A stretch of 64,000 bases of DNA, taken from the NCBI GenBank assembly GCA_021397845.1, contig CM038044.1, positions 102,484,942 through 102,548,941 of the forward strand. Reading direction: 5' to 3'. The position numbers and the translations under genes were made by a program. The notes under the pieces are model-generated. The model made no database searches and was not told the DNA's origin. It was given only the letters and a program-made list of their open reading frames with translations. This document shows, one piece after another, positions 37,772 through 48,934 of this stretch. Source of the DNA: Areca catechu. Lineage: Eukaryota > Streptophyta > Magnoliopsida > Arecales > Arecaceae. Position 1 is the first letter of the stretch, and each line of letters starts with the position of its first letter.

Positions 37772-39213
37772 TTTTTCCTGTGGTGGGGAGGACTCGACTC
37801 TGTCGAGTCAGGCTGGAGGTGCTCAAATAAATTTGGATCAATGTTCTGCAGCTCCTCTTCAGTAATCCAGGAGTCCTCTGACTTTGGTCTGCCTCGCCAG
37901 TGAACCAGGTAGCGGTAGCAATTTTGACTCCTTGAAGACTTGATCTCCTCGTCCAAAATTCGTTTAATCACATCATGTTGTCCTCTCTTTTGGAAAAGTG
38001 GACTCTCAAAAAGATGATCACTCTCAAGGAATGCAGGCTCAAATACATCACCAGGTGTCAATGCTGGTTCTTTATATTCAATTAGATCCAAATTATTAAT
38101 CAAATTAACTCCTAATTGTTTTTCAGCTCCAACCTCATGGTCTTGTTCTTCGTAGGCATCGGCTAATCCTGGGTCAGCAGTGTAAACTTCTTCTTCAAGG
38201 ACATCACCTAGATCTTCTTGTTCTTCAAGTATCCCTATATGCAAGGTTCTAGATGGACATTGGCTAGCTACATGACCTATCCCATTACATCTAAAGCAGT
38301 GGATCTTAGAGCTACTTCCACGGGAAGTTTCTCCTATAATCCCTTTTCCTTTGTCATCTCTCGGGGGTCGACTACCAGGGGCCTGACTAATGTTAGGTTG
38401 TGGACCAGTCGGGGCTAGGTTCGTGCTAGGCCTTGGACCTAAAATTCCTGGTCTAGAAGGTTCAGATCTACGAGTGATAGACATTTGCTGAAATCTTTCA
38501 TAGTCTTGAGCTAATTGATATGCTTGCTCTAGACTATAAACTTCTCTCAAAAACAATTCCTTTTGGATATCCACTCTCAGACCAGCTCTAAACCGGGATA
38601 AAGTGACAGATGGGTCTTCATGCACATTACATCGCATAAGGTATTCATCAAATTTATCGATGTAATCATTTACAAGTCCAGTTCCTTGGGTCAACCTTTG
38701 CCATTGATCCAAAAGTTGCTGTTGATAAGATGCAGGAAGATACTTCTCTCGAAGCTTATCCTTCATCTCATCCAATGTTCCAACAGGGTCCTGTCTCCTA
38801 TGATTGGCTAACCTCTGGACATTGTGCCAATATAGCTTTGCTTGGCCTAACAATCTCATTTGGGCAAACTTAACTTTTCTATCCTCAGACATATCATACC
38901 AGGAGAAGTAATGGTCCATATTAGCTTCCCAGTCAATATATTCTTTGGGGTCCAGGCGACCTACAAAACTTGGGGCGTCAATCTTAACACTCCTCATGAT
39001 TCGTTCATCTTTATCGATTGGGTTGTGATAAGACCTAAGTGTTGGTTGATTACCTGGATAATCATGTCGATCCCTAGGGTCAGGTCGAAGGATTTGAGTA
39101 CGACCACTATCATGATCTAGGTAGTCATTTCGGTCTCTAGGATCTCTAGGATCTGGAACTCTAGGATCTGTAACTCTTGATGAAGAGTTCCTAATAGGGT
39201 AATTGGTGTTCAC
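37684..39213 (-). CDS. Gag-zinc knuckle-chromodomain fusion protein, 509 residues
   Basis: A single uninterrupted ORF. Residues ~1-75 are Asp/Pro/Arg-rich. Residues ~80-240 are a Ty3/gypsy capsid domain (FVGRLDPKEYIDWEANMD, LLGQAKLYWHNV, KDKLREKYLP, RFRAGLR). C306-C309-H314-C319 form a CX2CX4HX4C zinc knuckle that would bind RNA. Residues ~325-410 are acidic. Residues ~415-468 are a chromodomain (VIKRILDEEIKSS, YRYLVHWRGRPKSEDSWI), normally the C-terminal tail of a chromoviral integrase, which binds modified histone H3 tails. The tail after ~480 is Gln/Pro-rich and lies in the 3' LTR. Absence of stops in 1.5 kb beside recent LTRs suggests the fusion has been maintained. A usual chromovirus would have ~1,000 more residues of pol between these parts. 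Confidence 0.9.
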   Translation of the reverse strand: MNTNYPIRNSSSRVTDPRVPDPRDPRDRNDYLDHDSGRTQILRPDPRDRHDYPGNQPTLRSYHNPIDKDERIMRSVKIDAPSFVGRLDPKEYIDWEANMDHYFSWYDMSEDRKVKFAQMRLLGQAKLYWHNVQRLANHRRQDPVGTLDEMKDKLREKYLPASYQQQLLDQWQRLTQGTGLVNDYIDKFDEYLMRCNVHEDPSVTLSRFRAGLRVDIQKELFLREVYSLEQAYQLAQDYERFQQMSITRRSEPSRPGILGPRPSTNLAPTGPQPNISQAPGSRPPRDDKGKGIIGETSRGSSSKIHCFRCNGIGHVASQCPSRTLHIGILEEQEDLGDVLEEEVYTADPGLADAYEEQDHEVGAEKQLGVNLINNLDLIEYKEPALTPGDVFEPAFLESDHLFESPLFQKRGQHDVIKRILDEEIKSSRSQNCYRYLVHWRGRPKSEDSWITEEELQNIDPNLFEHLQPDSTESSPPHHRKNDGDIEPVQIQPVQTQQPAQISVPAQYGS

Positions 39214-39418
39214 TAGTCGTTCCTCTTCAAGAGTTAATACCCTGGCATCTAAAGATCCTAACTTGCTGTCAATTTTTTTCGAGTTTACCCATGATTACTT
39301 GTAGGGCAGCTTCTAAACTGGGATCCATTTTGTTATCTACGGAAGAATGTTCTGATTGATATTTGTTTCCTGACCTAGTTGTCATGCAAAATTAAAATTG
39401 ACCCTAACCTAACCTATT

Positions 39419-39430
39419 GCTCTGATACCA
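39419..39430 (-). other. Primer-binding site, initiator tRNA-Met type
   Basis: Minus-strand TGGTATCAGAGC, three bases from the right LTR, is the classic plant PBS matching the 3' end of initiator tRNA-Met. It fixes the element's direction. Confidence 0.92.
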
Positions 39431-39433
39431 ATT

Positions 39434-40991
39434 TGATGCGGGACCGTACACTCTGATATCAAGATCGGTGTCAGAACGTGATCATTAAGAAATGATCTCT
39501 AGATTAGGATGTCCAATTTAACCTAATTAAATAGAAATAACCAGCAAAACAATTGGGTCAGGTTATCAAAGTGGATCTCACCCGAAAACACGGAATCTCA
39601 CGAAAGTTGGAAGAGGGAGATCGTCCTGAGATTGTCCAAAATCCGGACCAGTAGTTCACGAGCGAGGTGGATCAGAAGCCGTTGGACCTGGAATACCAAA
39701 AGATTAATAATCCCAAATCAAAATTAATAAAAATTCAATGCTTTGAGATCTGTGCTCTGAGATCTGTGAGACTTTGAGATCAGTGCGCCTCTGGGATTCG
39801 TGCAGTGCAAAAAAAGAAAACAATCGGCAGCAACGAACGTGATTGCTTTCACGTTCGTGCTGAAGCTTTTCTTCTCCACAGTTCACACCAAGAAACAGGG
39901 GAGGCCGGGGCTTGCGGCTGGGTTCGCCGGCGACGGTACTGGGTGGCAGACGGTGGAGATCGGCTGGAGGGAGGGAGATCCGGTGGCCGTGGAGGACACG
40001 ACAGCGGAGGAGTTCGGCTGCAGCGACGGTGACGCGTGGGAAACCGACGGTCGGAAGGGAGGAAGACGCCGACGGTAGGCTTCGCGTGGAGGCCGGCGGT
40101 GGAGGCGGCTGGCGATGGCGGAGCGGAGAAATTCTGGAGGGAGGCTTGCGGGGGAGGCGGCTGGCGACGTCGGGCGGATCTGTGACACGGGAAGACTTCG
40201 GCTTGCACGGGTGGAGGAGAGATCCGGTGGGATGTTGCCGGTGACGGGGCTGGGCTGTGACAGCGGTGGTTCGGTGGTGGGCGGTGGCTGTGGAGGACAC
40301 GGCGGCAGGGTCTTCGGCTGTGGAGGGCACGGCTGCAGGGTTATCGACCGTGGAGCGCACGGCTGCAGGAAATTTGCTGACGGACTCCGGTGGCTAGAGG
40401 CGACGGGCGGGAACGAAGGGCGACTCCGGTGGAGTGGACGCCCCATGATGGGCGCTAGCAGGGCGTCGGCTTGCACGGACGGAGGAGACGGACGGGGCGG
40501 TCGGTTGCGTTAGCTTCATGGATGGCTTCGGCTAGGCGGATCCGGGAAGATGTACGGTGGAAGAATAAGGAGAAATGGGGTAGAGAATAAGGGGAAGAGA
40601 GGAAGAACTAGGAAGAAGAAGAAGGAGGAGAAAATCAGAAGAGAAGAATGGAAAGGGAAGAGGGTCGGGACACACCCAAGGTTTCTCAAAATATTTTCTT
40701 CGCTGTCTTTTTAATCAAGAATATGATCTTAAATAAATCTAAAACAAGAAACTATCGCTAAAGCTAAATCCCTAAATAATCTCAAAATAATCGGAACTAT
40801 AAGAGATTCCGATAACCCTAAATAAAAATAATCTCCGATTCGGAGATATCCCAAATCCCACGTACACCCATAATAAAAAAAAATAAAAAAAATAAAAAAT
40901 ACATCAAGATCCGTACTGGGCTGGCACCGAGATCTGGGCTGGCTGCTGGGTCTGGACTGGCTGGATCTGAACTGGCTCAATGTCCCCATCA
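39434..40991 (-). repeat. 5' LTR of the Gag-chromodomain element
   Basis: 1,558 bp, close to identical with 36213-37771. It would promote transcription toward lower coordinates. No clear TATA box was recognised. Confidence 0.93.
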
Positions 40992-41032
40992 AGATGCTTG
41001 GTGGGCTCTTAGTGCACTCTTCAATGCCACAC

Positions 41033-41050
41033 CCCCTACCTGGCGTGCCA
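41033..41050 (-). other. Tat-1 primer-binding-like site
   Basis: Minus-strand TGGCACGCCAGGTAGGGG starts three bases (gat) inside the 5' LTR. Tat-2 has the related tagtgctagaggaaggggg in the same place after gat. The cognate tRNA is not determined. Confidence 0.7.
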
Positions 41051-41053
41051 ATC

Positions 41054-41901
41054 TATTGGCATAGAATCCTTTGCCTGACTGGACGAAGTTACTGGTTCAC
41101 AGGTCCGCTCCCTGGTTTACCTAGAAAACAGATCCCTGACCGGATATTCTCCGGCGGGGGACACTCCGATGCCTAAGTCAGAGATGGATTCCAACAACAG
41201 AATGAAAAAGATTCTAAGGAGGGTGGATAGCGAAGAAAGAACTTTGAGATTTTTCAGGATTTTGTTGTGCCTTACCTGGAATGTCCCATCTTACCAGTAT
41301 TTATATTGGTTGGCCCGGCTTGTGGTTCCATCCTCTTTCCTGCGGTTATAATGAGGGAAGTTAATGGATTCCCCACTGTCCGTAACCATGGGTAGTTATT
41401 GAACGGTTCCAGTCTGGCCGGAGACGTTGCAGTTGGAGTTAGTGACCACGTGGCCACTTTGATATAGTTCTGCTCTGGAGGTAATAGCCGATCGTAACTG
41501 TTATTTCCAACATTCGTATGGGCTTAAGGTTGGTTGGACATCTGTCTTTGGGCTTCCTTTTTAGGAGTATTCGTAGTTGGATCGGAGGGGTGCTTTCGTC
41601 CAGAGGTATCTTCGGAACGGCACCTGTGGCCAAAGTCGAAGATCGTGACTTCAGCAAAGGCCGAAGACCATGACTTCGGCAGAGGTGCCGAAGGTTGTGC
41701 CTCCGACTGAGGCTAAGGGCTATGTCTTCAGCAGAGGCTAAATGCTAACTCTTCGGCTGAGATCGAAGGTTATGTCTTTGTCTTGTTCGTTAACCATTCG
41801 GCTTCTTTTGGACGCTTTGGTTCGACATGCCTGACCTAGTAGGGAGTGTTCGGGCGGTCGAACCAGTGGCTAATCTATACTTGAACCGACATATCCCAAT
41901 A
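41054..41901 (-). repeat. Tat-1 5' LTR
   Basis: 848 bp, pair of 23535-24382. It begins tattgggatatg in sense, with TATA-like TATAAATAC at 41298-41306. Its outer edge lies about 450 bp from the stop codon of the host gene at 42356. Confidence 0.92.
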
Positions 41902-42355
41902 AGTAGCATCATTTTCTTGTGAAGTTCAAATTGGATCAGTAAAAAATAAATGTGTCCTTTCTCTCAAATACAAAAATATAGTAGTTTTTTCTGCAAAAAC
42001 GTTCAATTCTCGAGCCATGTTTTTGTATACTAAGTAATAGACGAGGCCTCCATAAATTGAGCTGGCACAAGAGGACTAGCATAACTTGTGTCAATTGGTG
42101 GAATAAATTGAGCTGGGCCTCTATAAATCCGTTTTCAGTCACGCCGAGCACCCAAAGCATTTTCCTTTAATTTCACTGACATAAATAACTAACCTTTCCT
42201 TGCAGGAGGAGAATGGCACCTTAAGTTCTCTATCTTATTTTAGGACACGATATTCGACAATTTTCGTGTTATTATAGCCCCTTCACCACAGGGGACTGGT
42301 AGTTCTGATAGAATAACATAAGAACTTATTTCTCTCCTCTCTTCAGACAAAACAT

Positions 42356-44814
42356 CTAACTGGATATCAAAAGAGAAAGCATGGATTTTCCAAATCCTTC
42401 TTTGGCCTTCTCGTCAAATGGATCATCTCCCAGATACAAGTGAAAGTAGGCTCTGCACAGCAGCTTACTCTCTATCTTGCTAATAAACTCATCCTTCACT
42501 GCACCAATTAATTTCACAGTCTCAGAAATTTCAAAACAAGAAATCAAACATCTGGATCATTGGTAATTCATGCATAGGATGTTCTCAACTCTTACCTTTT
42601 GTCTGAAGAACATATCCAGGTAGCCTTGTTATCTCGATAATTGACCCAGGGGGTAGCTTGATACCAGTATCTGCAGCATCCATCATCCTATAAATAACTA
42701 AAAGAGTGTTAATAAAATCAAAAGTTGATGTGATAAATACGCATATTTGATGAAGAGAAGGCTTGAAAACAATACCTCTTAACAAGATCCTCATTCTTTT
42801 GACCACCTGTAAGCTTCTTAATTGATGCCACAAGACTATCGCCAATATTATTTTTCACCATGCTCATGGTGAGGCCTTTAAAGACTAATATCAACCTAAC
42901 CGTCATTGAGATATCGCTGTCAATTACCGCCTCATACAATTCTTTGGTAGGATATTCTGGAATCTTGCTAAATTTTGTTTTAAGAAACTCCTTCAGCGTA
43001 GCATTATTGGCATACATACCTGTTTGTTGATGCAATTATATAAATATAATGTTAAAGATCAACAAAATAATTCACATATGGTTGATGTTGTCATCAGATC
43101 ACCAGAGATTAATTATTATATATGTAGCACGGCCTATATAATTATTGCCACATTAATTCAAATATGTTATGCCTTAGAATTCTACTTTATTCCATCCTAT
43201 GTTTACTTCTCTACTATATAGGACTTGTTTGGTTTATAAGAAGTGGAGAGGGGAAAAGATGCTTCCTGGGAAGTGAAGAGGAATGCCTTTATTTGGTCAA
43301 AGTTTAAAAAAAAAGAAAATAAAAAAATACTTTCTTTAGAAAGACACTTTCGATGTTCTATAAAAAGTAAAAAACTACTGGAGATAGATTTTGAAACTTT
43401 CTATATAATGAAAAATAATGATCTTTTTTTTAAAAAATATTGTTTTAAGATTCATAGCTAAAATTTTGTAAAATATTACTGGATAGTTAGGATATATAAA
43501 ATACTCAATAGCAATATTATCCTAATATTTATATTAATATAAATATTATAATATTTATAATATATTAATATTATTTTGATATTTAAACCAATATAATATT
43601 AATATTTTATATTAATATATTAATATTTATATTAATATAATATTTTATTTATATAAAATTTGGGAGTAAAAATGTATGATGTTATATCTAGCAGGATATA
43701 ATAGGTATTTTTAGTTTTTTCAAAAAAATAAATGCTCAACCAAATATAAGTCACTCTAAAATTAATCACCTTTTTATGATCAATCAAATACACTAAAATT
43801 CTATTGCTACAAAGTAACATTTCAAGAAATTACTTTCTAGGAATAAAAATTCTTTCGGTAAACCACACAAGTCTATAATTTTATAAAAACACCTTACACT
43901 CATGGACAATATTGTGGTTCGGTCAATTAATTGCTTTTTCTCATGGAAAATTACTTTTTTTTAAAAAAACTTCCTCTTCTTGGACATCCAAATTCCTGGA
44001 TACAATACAATTACAATTATGCTAGCTAGCCTTAGAAGCATCGGTGTCTAGGAGTTCTGACTGCCTTTTGAAGGAAGTTGAGACTGTCTTACAATGACCA
44101 TTGTGGACTAGCTGGAATCAGATTTAATCAATTGAAAGCATTCATTCTGTCGTTAAATTTAAAGAGTTTTTACAATAAAAAAACTAAAAATTAAGAACCG
44201 CCCTCCTGTACATGAGCACGGGGGAGGGATTTTTATCTATAGACTATAGAAGAAGAAACCATTAGCCAGGACGTGATGATAACTCTAGATTATCATAAAT
44301 TAATACAAGAATTACTGTACTTTTTGTCATGTTTTAATGTGATTATACTTAAGTGAGAGCAGCCTATTTTGTTATTTATTATATAGAGAAGAAAGTCATT
44401 AAATCCGAAACAAGTATTCACCGAGAGAGTAAAAAACAAAGTTGATGAGCTAGCAAAGCCTAGTGCAAGTATACACTCACCAAAGCCATAGATATTGAGA
44501 CCGAAGCCTAGGATCTTCTTCTTCCTGCACCCCACTGAGTTCAGCTGCTTCCCGTCTCCCAGCTTCACCGGTAAGGATACTCCGGTCTTGGGTTCGATAT
44601 CCATCTCAACATTCTGCCCCGCTTCCTCCTTTGCTTTGGCTTTGGCTTTCTCTCCCTCAGCCACCACTTTGTGCTCCTCTAGCTTTGCCCTCACCTCCTC
44701 CACCGCCTTCTCCTCCCCCACCTCAGCCTTCCCTCCCTTAACCACTTTCTCCATCTCAACAACCTTCAGATTCTTCTCCTTCTCGAACGCCTCTTCTTTA
44801 AGCACCGTTTCCAT
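42356..44814 (-). CDS. Chalcone-isomerase-like (fatty-acid-binding FAP-type) protein, four exons, 270 residues
   Basis: Exons on the minus strand are 44814-44481, 43019-42776, 42687-42596 and 42498-42356, all with GT/AG borders. They join to 813 bp with no internal stop. Residues 1-70 are Lys/Glu-rich, probably a disordered lead, with no clear transit peptide. From ~72 the chalcone-isomerase fold begins (IEPKTGVSLPVKL, GFGLNIYGFGMYANN, TVRLILVF, KKLTGG, LPPGSIIEITRLPGY, LLCRAYFHLYLGDDPFDEKA). The ending LGDDPFD..A...F is typical of the plant CHI-like branch that binds fatty acids rather than the flavonoid enzyme. An enzyme role in flavanone closure is therefore unlikely. The exact orthologue is not assigned. 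Intron 1 is 1,461 bp, AT-rich, with a MITE. It looks functional and is the only intact host gene in the window. Confidence 0.92.
43222..43873. mobile_element. MITE-like element in intron 1
   Basis: The ends gacttgtttggttta (43222 on) and, reversed, agacttgtgtggtttac (from 43874) are inverted repeats of about 15 bp. The interior is AT-rich and non-coding. Flanks are tatata/tata, too simple to prove a TSD, so the superfamily is open. Confidence 0.55.
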
Positions 44815-45795
44815 ATAGTTCTCGACTAGGGACAGGAATAGAGAGGAATTGAAGAAGAATAGGAATAGATGTGGGAATCCGAACAAAGGGCTGGTGACCT
44901 TAAAAAGGCAGTTTGGGCGCTTTCGCTAGGAATGGAGATTTGGAGACATGGATTTACATTCATGGAGACATCTACCCCTGTTGACGTAATGAATGCATTG
45001 TTCTGGATTTTGCTGCTTTGCTCGATGTCCCAAACATTGGTTCCTGAAGATCAAAGCCGTCTATTGTGAGGTATAAAGATAGTCGGAAACGTTGATTAAG
45101 AGTTTGCTGTTTGGCATGTAACAACATATGACTGGATGTGATGGATAACCGCCTCAATAAATCTAGTTTAATTGCCTCTCGTCTTACTCCACCTAAATAC
45201 ATGGGAATGCTATCTAAGATGCAAGGGATACAATGGAAGAGGGTATTTATGATATTATCTGTTACCAACCTCTCTATTTTTTACTTTTTTTCCAAAAAAT
45301 CTTTTTATTATTTTTTATTACTTTTTCGGCCTTCACCGGTCTTTTCCAAATTCTCTCCGAAGCCTTTTCCGACGGGCATTCCCCACAATTTTCTGGAGAT
45401 TCGTGAACTTATCTTGGAGCACTACATGCTGAGAGACGTGATGGTGAAGTGGTGGTAGAGGAAGACAAAGGTGAAGGCGTCTCTGTTCACTTGGGGCAGC
45501 TTTGTGGATGGGCAAGTCTAATACGGGTAGATTAGGTGCTGGGGTTGCTAGCAAAAGAAACGGCGTCGATATTGGAGGTAGTGAAGTCCAAAGCAGCGAG
45601 GTGAGAAGATGGTGGAAATCATGGGTTATGGATGTTAATTAAAGAGGTAGAGGGCCTCACATGTTAGTGGAGAAGTTGGATGAAGAGTAGCGCTTAAGGA
45701 TGGGGCGCCAAGAGCTAGGGGTGGCAGTGTTATTGAAGGTGGAGGTGGGGCTGGTGTTGCTGGACTCGGGTTCGCAGTCTGAGAGGCTTTTTCAG
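44815..45795. other. Upstream region of the CHI-like gene
   Basis: It should contain the 5' UTR and promoter of the gene ending at 42356. I see no clear TATA box and no other convincing ORF. The sequence from about 45420 to 45795 is G-rich and gene-like in composition but has no recognisable product. Confidence 0.35.
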
Positions 45796-45800
45796 GTCAA

Positions 45801-46261
45801 TGTATTGAAAAATTTTTAATCTGTTATGTCTGGATCATGCAATTATGTGCATGCAAAAACCCAGAAGACATCTCGAGCCACTGTACCAGTGCAGTCCTTG
45901 AAATGTCCCTCGCACAGATCTTGAGATATTCCTTCTTCTTCTCCACGAGATGACTGGTCTTCTCTCTTCTCACTCTCTTCTCCTTATGTAGACGATCCAT
46001 AGGGAATCGTACACTACTGTTATGAGAGTTGGAGAAAATAAGCCACGTAACCTCTTATTTATAGCTGCATGTATCGCTCCCATCAAAAGACTAAGAAAGA
46101 CTAAAATCTCAGTTAGAGTTTTACTCTAATTTCGGTTATTTAATTTTATTGAAAATAGTTTTCTTTAATCAATTGGACTCTGATCCAGTATATATGATCG
46201 AGTCAAAAGTTGACCGTGATAAGATGATAATTAGATCACCTATTAGATTTTAAATCTAACA
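45801..46261 (-). mobile_element. Small solo LTR (461 bp)
   Basis: In the sense direction (minus) it starts TGTTAGATTT and ends ttcaata. The 5-bp duplication CAATG is exact at 45796-45800 and 46262-46266. The last base pair at the 3' side has drifted from the usual CA. No internal region is present. Confidence 0.75.
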
Positions 46262-46266
46262 CAATG

Positions 46267-46652
46267 TTCTTGATGACGAGGATGATCAAAGGGGGAAGGC
46301 GTTGGAGAGGATGGTGGAGGGTGAAGACAACATATTTCACCAGGATCGTGGAGATTGCTTTACATAGCTTAGCCGAGGTAATGGATCAGTGTTAGAACTG
46401 CACTCCTGGCACTATAGCAGAGTGATAGGTGGTCGGTGGCCTTTTGATAGGGGCAATGGAAGGGAAGGAGAGCAGTTACTCCACGACTAGGGAGCAGGTG
46501 ATGACAGTGTCATCCCCATCGTCAATGAACGGATAGGAGAAAGGAGAAGAGGAGAAGAGTGAGAAGGAAAAGATGATGACCTTCCGATTAGGGTCATCAT
46601 AGTCCTTCAAGATGATCGAGGTGCGGGAGAGGCTGCCAACCTCATCAACTAG
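46267..46652. other. Intervening sequence before Tat-2
   Basis: Continuous with 45420-45795 if the solo LTR is removed. An ORF on the minus strand around 46476-46676 starts inside the Tat-2 LTR and has no recognisable domain. Nothing else can be supported. Confidence 0.3.
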
Positions 46653-47362
46653 TGTTATACCCGACCGACTTGCCATCGAACCGGGCCGTCACTCTTGCAG
46701 AGATCTGACCAGACCCTCCTTCCGAAGTCCGTCGGGTGGTTGCCCTTAGGAGACTGGCTGGACCTTTCCCGCTGAGACCCCGTAAGGTCCGACAGCCGCT
46801 CTCCTTCAGAGGTCCAATGGCCGCTCTTTTTCAGAAGTCCGACCTACTGATGCTGGGATCCGAGTGACCCACTTCTGTTAGGTCCGACCATGGCTCTCCT
46901 TGGGGGGACCGATTGGCCCTCCCGGTCGACATCCAACCTTCTCATTTTAGAAGCCCAGAAAACTCCAGAAGCTACTTTCTGTAATAATAGAATCTTGCCA
47001 CGTCAATGCCACTGCTCCACTACTCCCACGAAGTTGCCCTATCCGGGTGCCACGTGGCCACTCTCCAGATTCTCTTGGAGGCAGATCGGTCTTTCTTAGC
47101 CTCTCCCCTAACAGATTTTGGACTGTTCCGCGCCTATATAAGGGAACCGAGGGACCTCATTTTGAGCTAAGTACATCTTCCCTCTCCATACACTGCCTCC
47201 CTGATTCCTCCATTCTGTTGCCCTCAAGCTCCTGCTAACTTAAGCATTGGAGTGTCCCTCGCCGGAACACCACCAACCCTCGAGGACTTTGTACAGGTCG
47301 ACCGGGAGAAGAGCGCTCCAGCATTGTTGCTTGAGCCTGGCCCAGGAGAAGTTGCAGCAACA
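46653..47362 (+). repeat. Tat-2 5' LTR
   Basis: 710 bp. TATA box ctatataagg at 47134-47143. The 3' LTR is ~44 bp longer because of an internal duplication near its end. Confidence 0.92.
47134..47143 (+). promoter_or_regulatory. TATA box of Tat-2 5' LTR
   Basis: ctatataagg in a GC-rich setting (ccgcg just before), identical in the 3' LTR near 57084. It is the likely start of the genomic transcript. Confidence 0.7.
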
Positions 47363-47435
47363 GATTAGTGCTAGAGGAAGGGGGACACTCTGCTCATTTA
47401 CTCTAAAAGGAGGAACCCGTCCACTCAGTCACACA

Positions 47436-48900
47436 ATGGCTAAGGGAAGAGCTCAGAACACCTCCGCCAGAGGAGGTCACTCCTTGTCCAAGTCCGAGGA
47501 ACCTCCCAGGGAAAACGTCGCCACCGTTGCTATCACCGAACCTACAGTCACTCTGGGACTACAATAGTTCCAGACACTTCTGAACCACATCAAAACACTC
47601 ACTACCGTGGTTCAACACCTCCAGGAGGCAGCCGAAAACAGCAGCAGCCTCATGCCGCATCTTCCACCCACCACCAATGTGCTGCCGAGGGAAGTCGACA
47701 ATAAGGAGTCCATCGGCTCTCCTCTCAAGTTGCTTCGGAGCCCCTAAAGTCCTTCGAGGCTCGTGCTAACGGCAAGAGGGCGAGGTTCGCCTCACCCTCC
47801 TTCGCCAAATCTATTCCTGCTAGTGCTCGGCACTCTGTTGAACTCCCAAGAGATTACACCAGCAAGATTTTGTGCATTGAGGAGCGCATTGCTAAGATAG
47901 TTGATTGGCAGAAAGTCGAAGGGGGGCAGGTGTATGATTCCCGCCCGCCTTTTTTCGATGAGATCTTGGGGGAGACGATCCCCCGTCACTTCAAAATCCC
48001 CCAGGTGGACTCCTACGATGGCACCACTGACTCGCTAAACCATCTAGGCACCTACAAAGCCCACATGATGGTACAAGATACTTCCGACGCCCTCCACTGT
48101 ATCACCTTCCCTGCCACCCTCAAGAAGGCTGCCCGGATGTGGTTTTCCATAATATGGCCAGGTATGATCCACTCTTTCCCTCAACTTGAAAACCTTTTTC
48201 TTTCCCATTTCAGGACCTGTAATCAGACTCCAAGGAACACCGATTGCCTCTTCCTCGTACAGCAAAAGGAGGAAGAGACTCTCCGGGATTACATGGCCCG
48301 TTTCAACTCAGCGGCCATGGAGATCCTAGATCTGAACAAAGACGTAGCTATATCGGCCTTCAAGAGAGGGCTCCGCTCGTCCAGGCTCACATTCTCCCTA
48401 GACAAGAAGTTCCCGATGAGCTACATCGAGCTGCTGGCTAGAGCGTAGAAATACGCCCTGGTAGAAGGACAGGCGACGAGCTGATGCCAGGCTGAGGGGA
48501 TGTCGGCTCCTAAGAAGCAGAGTAACAAGGCTCTCGAAGTCTGACCTCTCAGCGATGGCAATCGATTCGCCCAACATCGAAGTCCAAAGTCGAAGGACTT
48601 CCCCAGGAGGTTCGAAACCTATGTGCCCCTCTCCCTTCCGAGGGAGATGATCCTCCTGGAGATTGAGAATGAGACCTTCCTGCAAAGGCCTTGTCCGATG
48701 AGGGGCCCCTCTGCATCCAGAAATACGGATAAATTCTATCGGTTCCATAGGGACCACAGGCACAACACCAAAGAGTGCCTGCAGCTGAAGGATGCCATTA
48801 AAGACCTCATCCAGAGGGGGTACCTGCATAAATACGTCCGACTTTGCCGGGATCGGACCGAAGCCTCGGCTGTCAGAAACCCTCCGGAGGAGGCATAGCT
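47436..48900 (+). pseudogene. Tat-2 gag
   Basis: ATG at 47436 opens MAKGRAQNTS; a TAG follows at 47565-47567. The capsid part (47870-48448) reads VDSYDGTTDSLNHLGTYK, FPATLKKAARMWF, HFRTCNQTPRNTDCLF, FKRGLRSSRLTFSLDKKFP. A stop after LLARA replaces the Gln seen in Tat-1. The nucleocapsid region at about 48720-48790 has KFYRFHRDHRHNTKECLQLK, a degenerate zinc knuckle whose first Cys is a Tyr. Several further stops and frameshifts follow. Confidence 0.85.
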
Positions 48901-48934
48901 TCCCAACCAGCATCCGACCGGTGGAGATGTCAGC

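Larger units (their letters stand above)
36213..40991 (-). mobile_element. Non-autonomous chromovirus-type LTR element encoding only Gag-chromodomain
   Basis: LTRs start TGATG and end CATCA. The exact duplication AGATG flanks the element (36208-36212 and 40992-40996). A tRNA-Met-type PBS adjoins the right LTR, so transcription is on the minus strand. The interior is only ~1.66 kb and holds one ORF. The two LTRs differ at roughly 25 places by eye (~1.6%), so insertion is recent. It sits in Tat-1 between its PBS and gag. Protease, RT, RNase H and the integrase core are all absent, so it must be mobilised in trans by a full-length relative. Confidence 0.93.
23535..41901 (-). mobile_element. Tat-1: Ty3/gypsy Tat-lineage LTR retrotransposon, rearranged and nested
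   Basis: Direct LTRs of 848 bp each (23535-24382 and 41054-41901) are flanked by the exact duplication AGTAG at 23530-23534 and 41902-41906. Minus orientation follows from a primer-binding-like site next to the right LTR, a G-rich polypurine tract next to the left LTR, and gag and integrase on the minus strand. The span is 18.4 kb, about 12 kb without two later insertions (36213-40991 and 30166-31674). Between integrase and the 3' LTR lie about 8 kb with three ORFs on the opposite strand, an arrangement typical of the Tat lineage (antisense ORF, aORF). Protease is missing, and RT is present only as an inverted fragment. Confidence 0.9.

Noticed and set aside
23535..41901. Reading Tat-1 as a plus-strand element because most long ORFs are on plus
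   Set aside because: PBS-like site, polypurine tract, gag start and the complete integrase end are all minus; the plus ORFs are antisense accessory ORFs or an inverted fragment.
44495..44818. 107-residue plus-strand ORF
   Set aside because: Shadow of exon 1 of the CHI-like gene on the minus strand.
45752..45790. tRNA-like gggttcg text
   Set aside because: No cloverleaf arms could be paired around it; no other tRNA candidate was found by eye.
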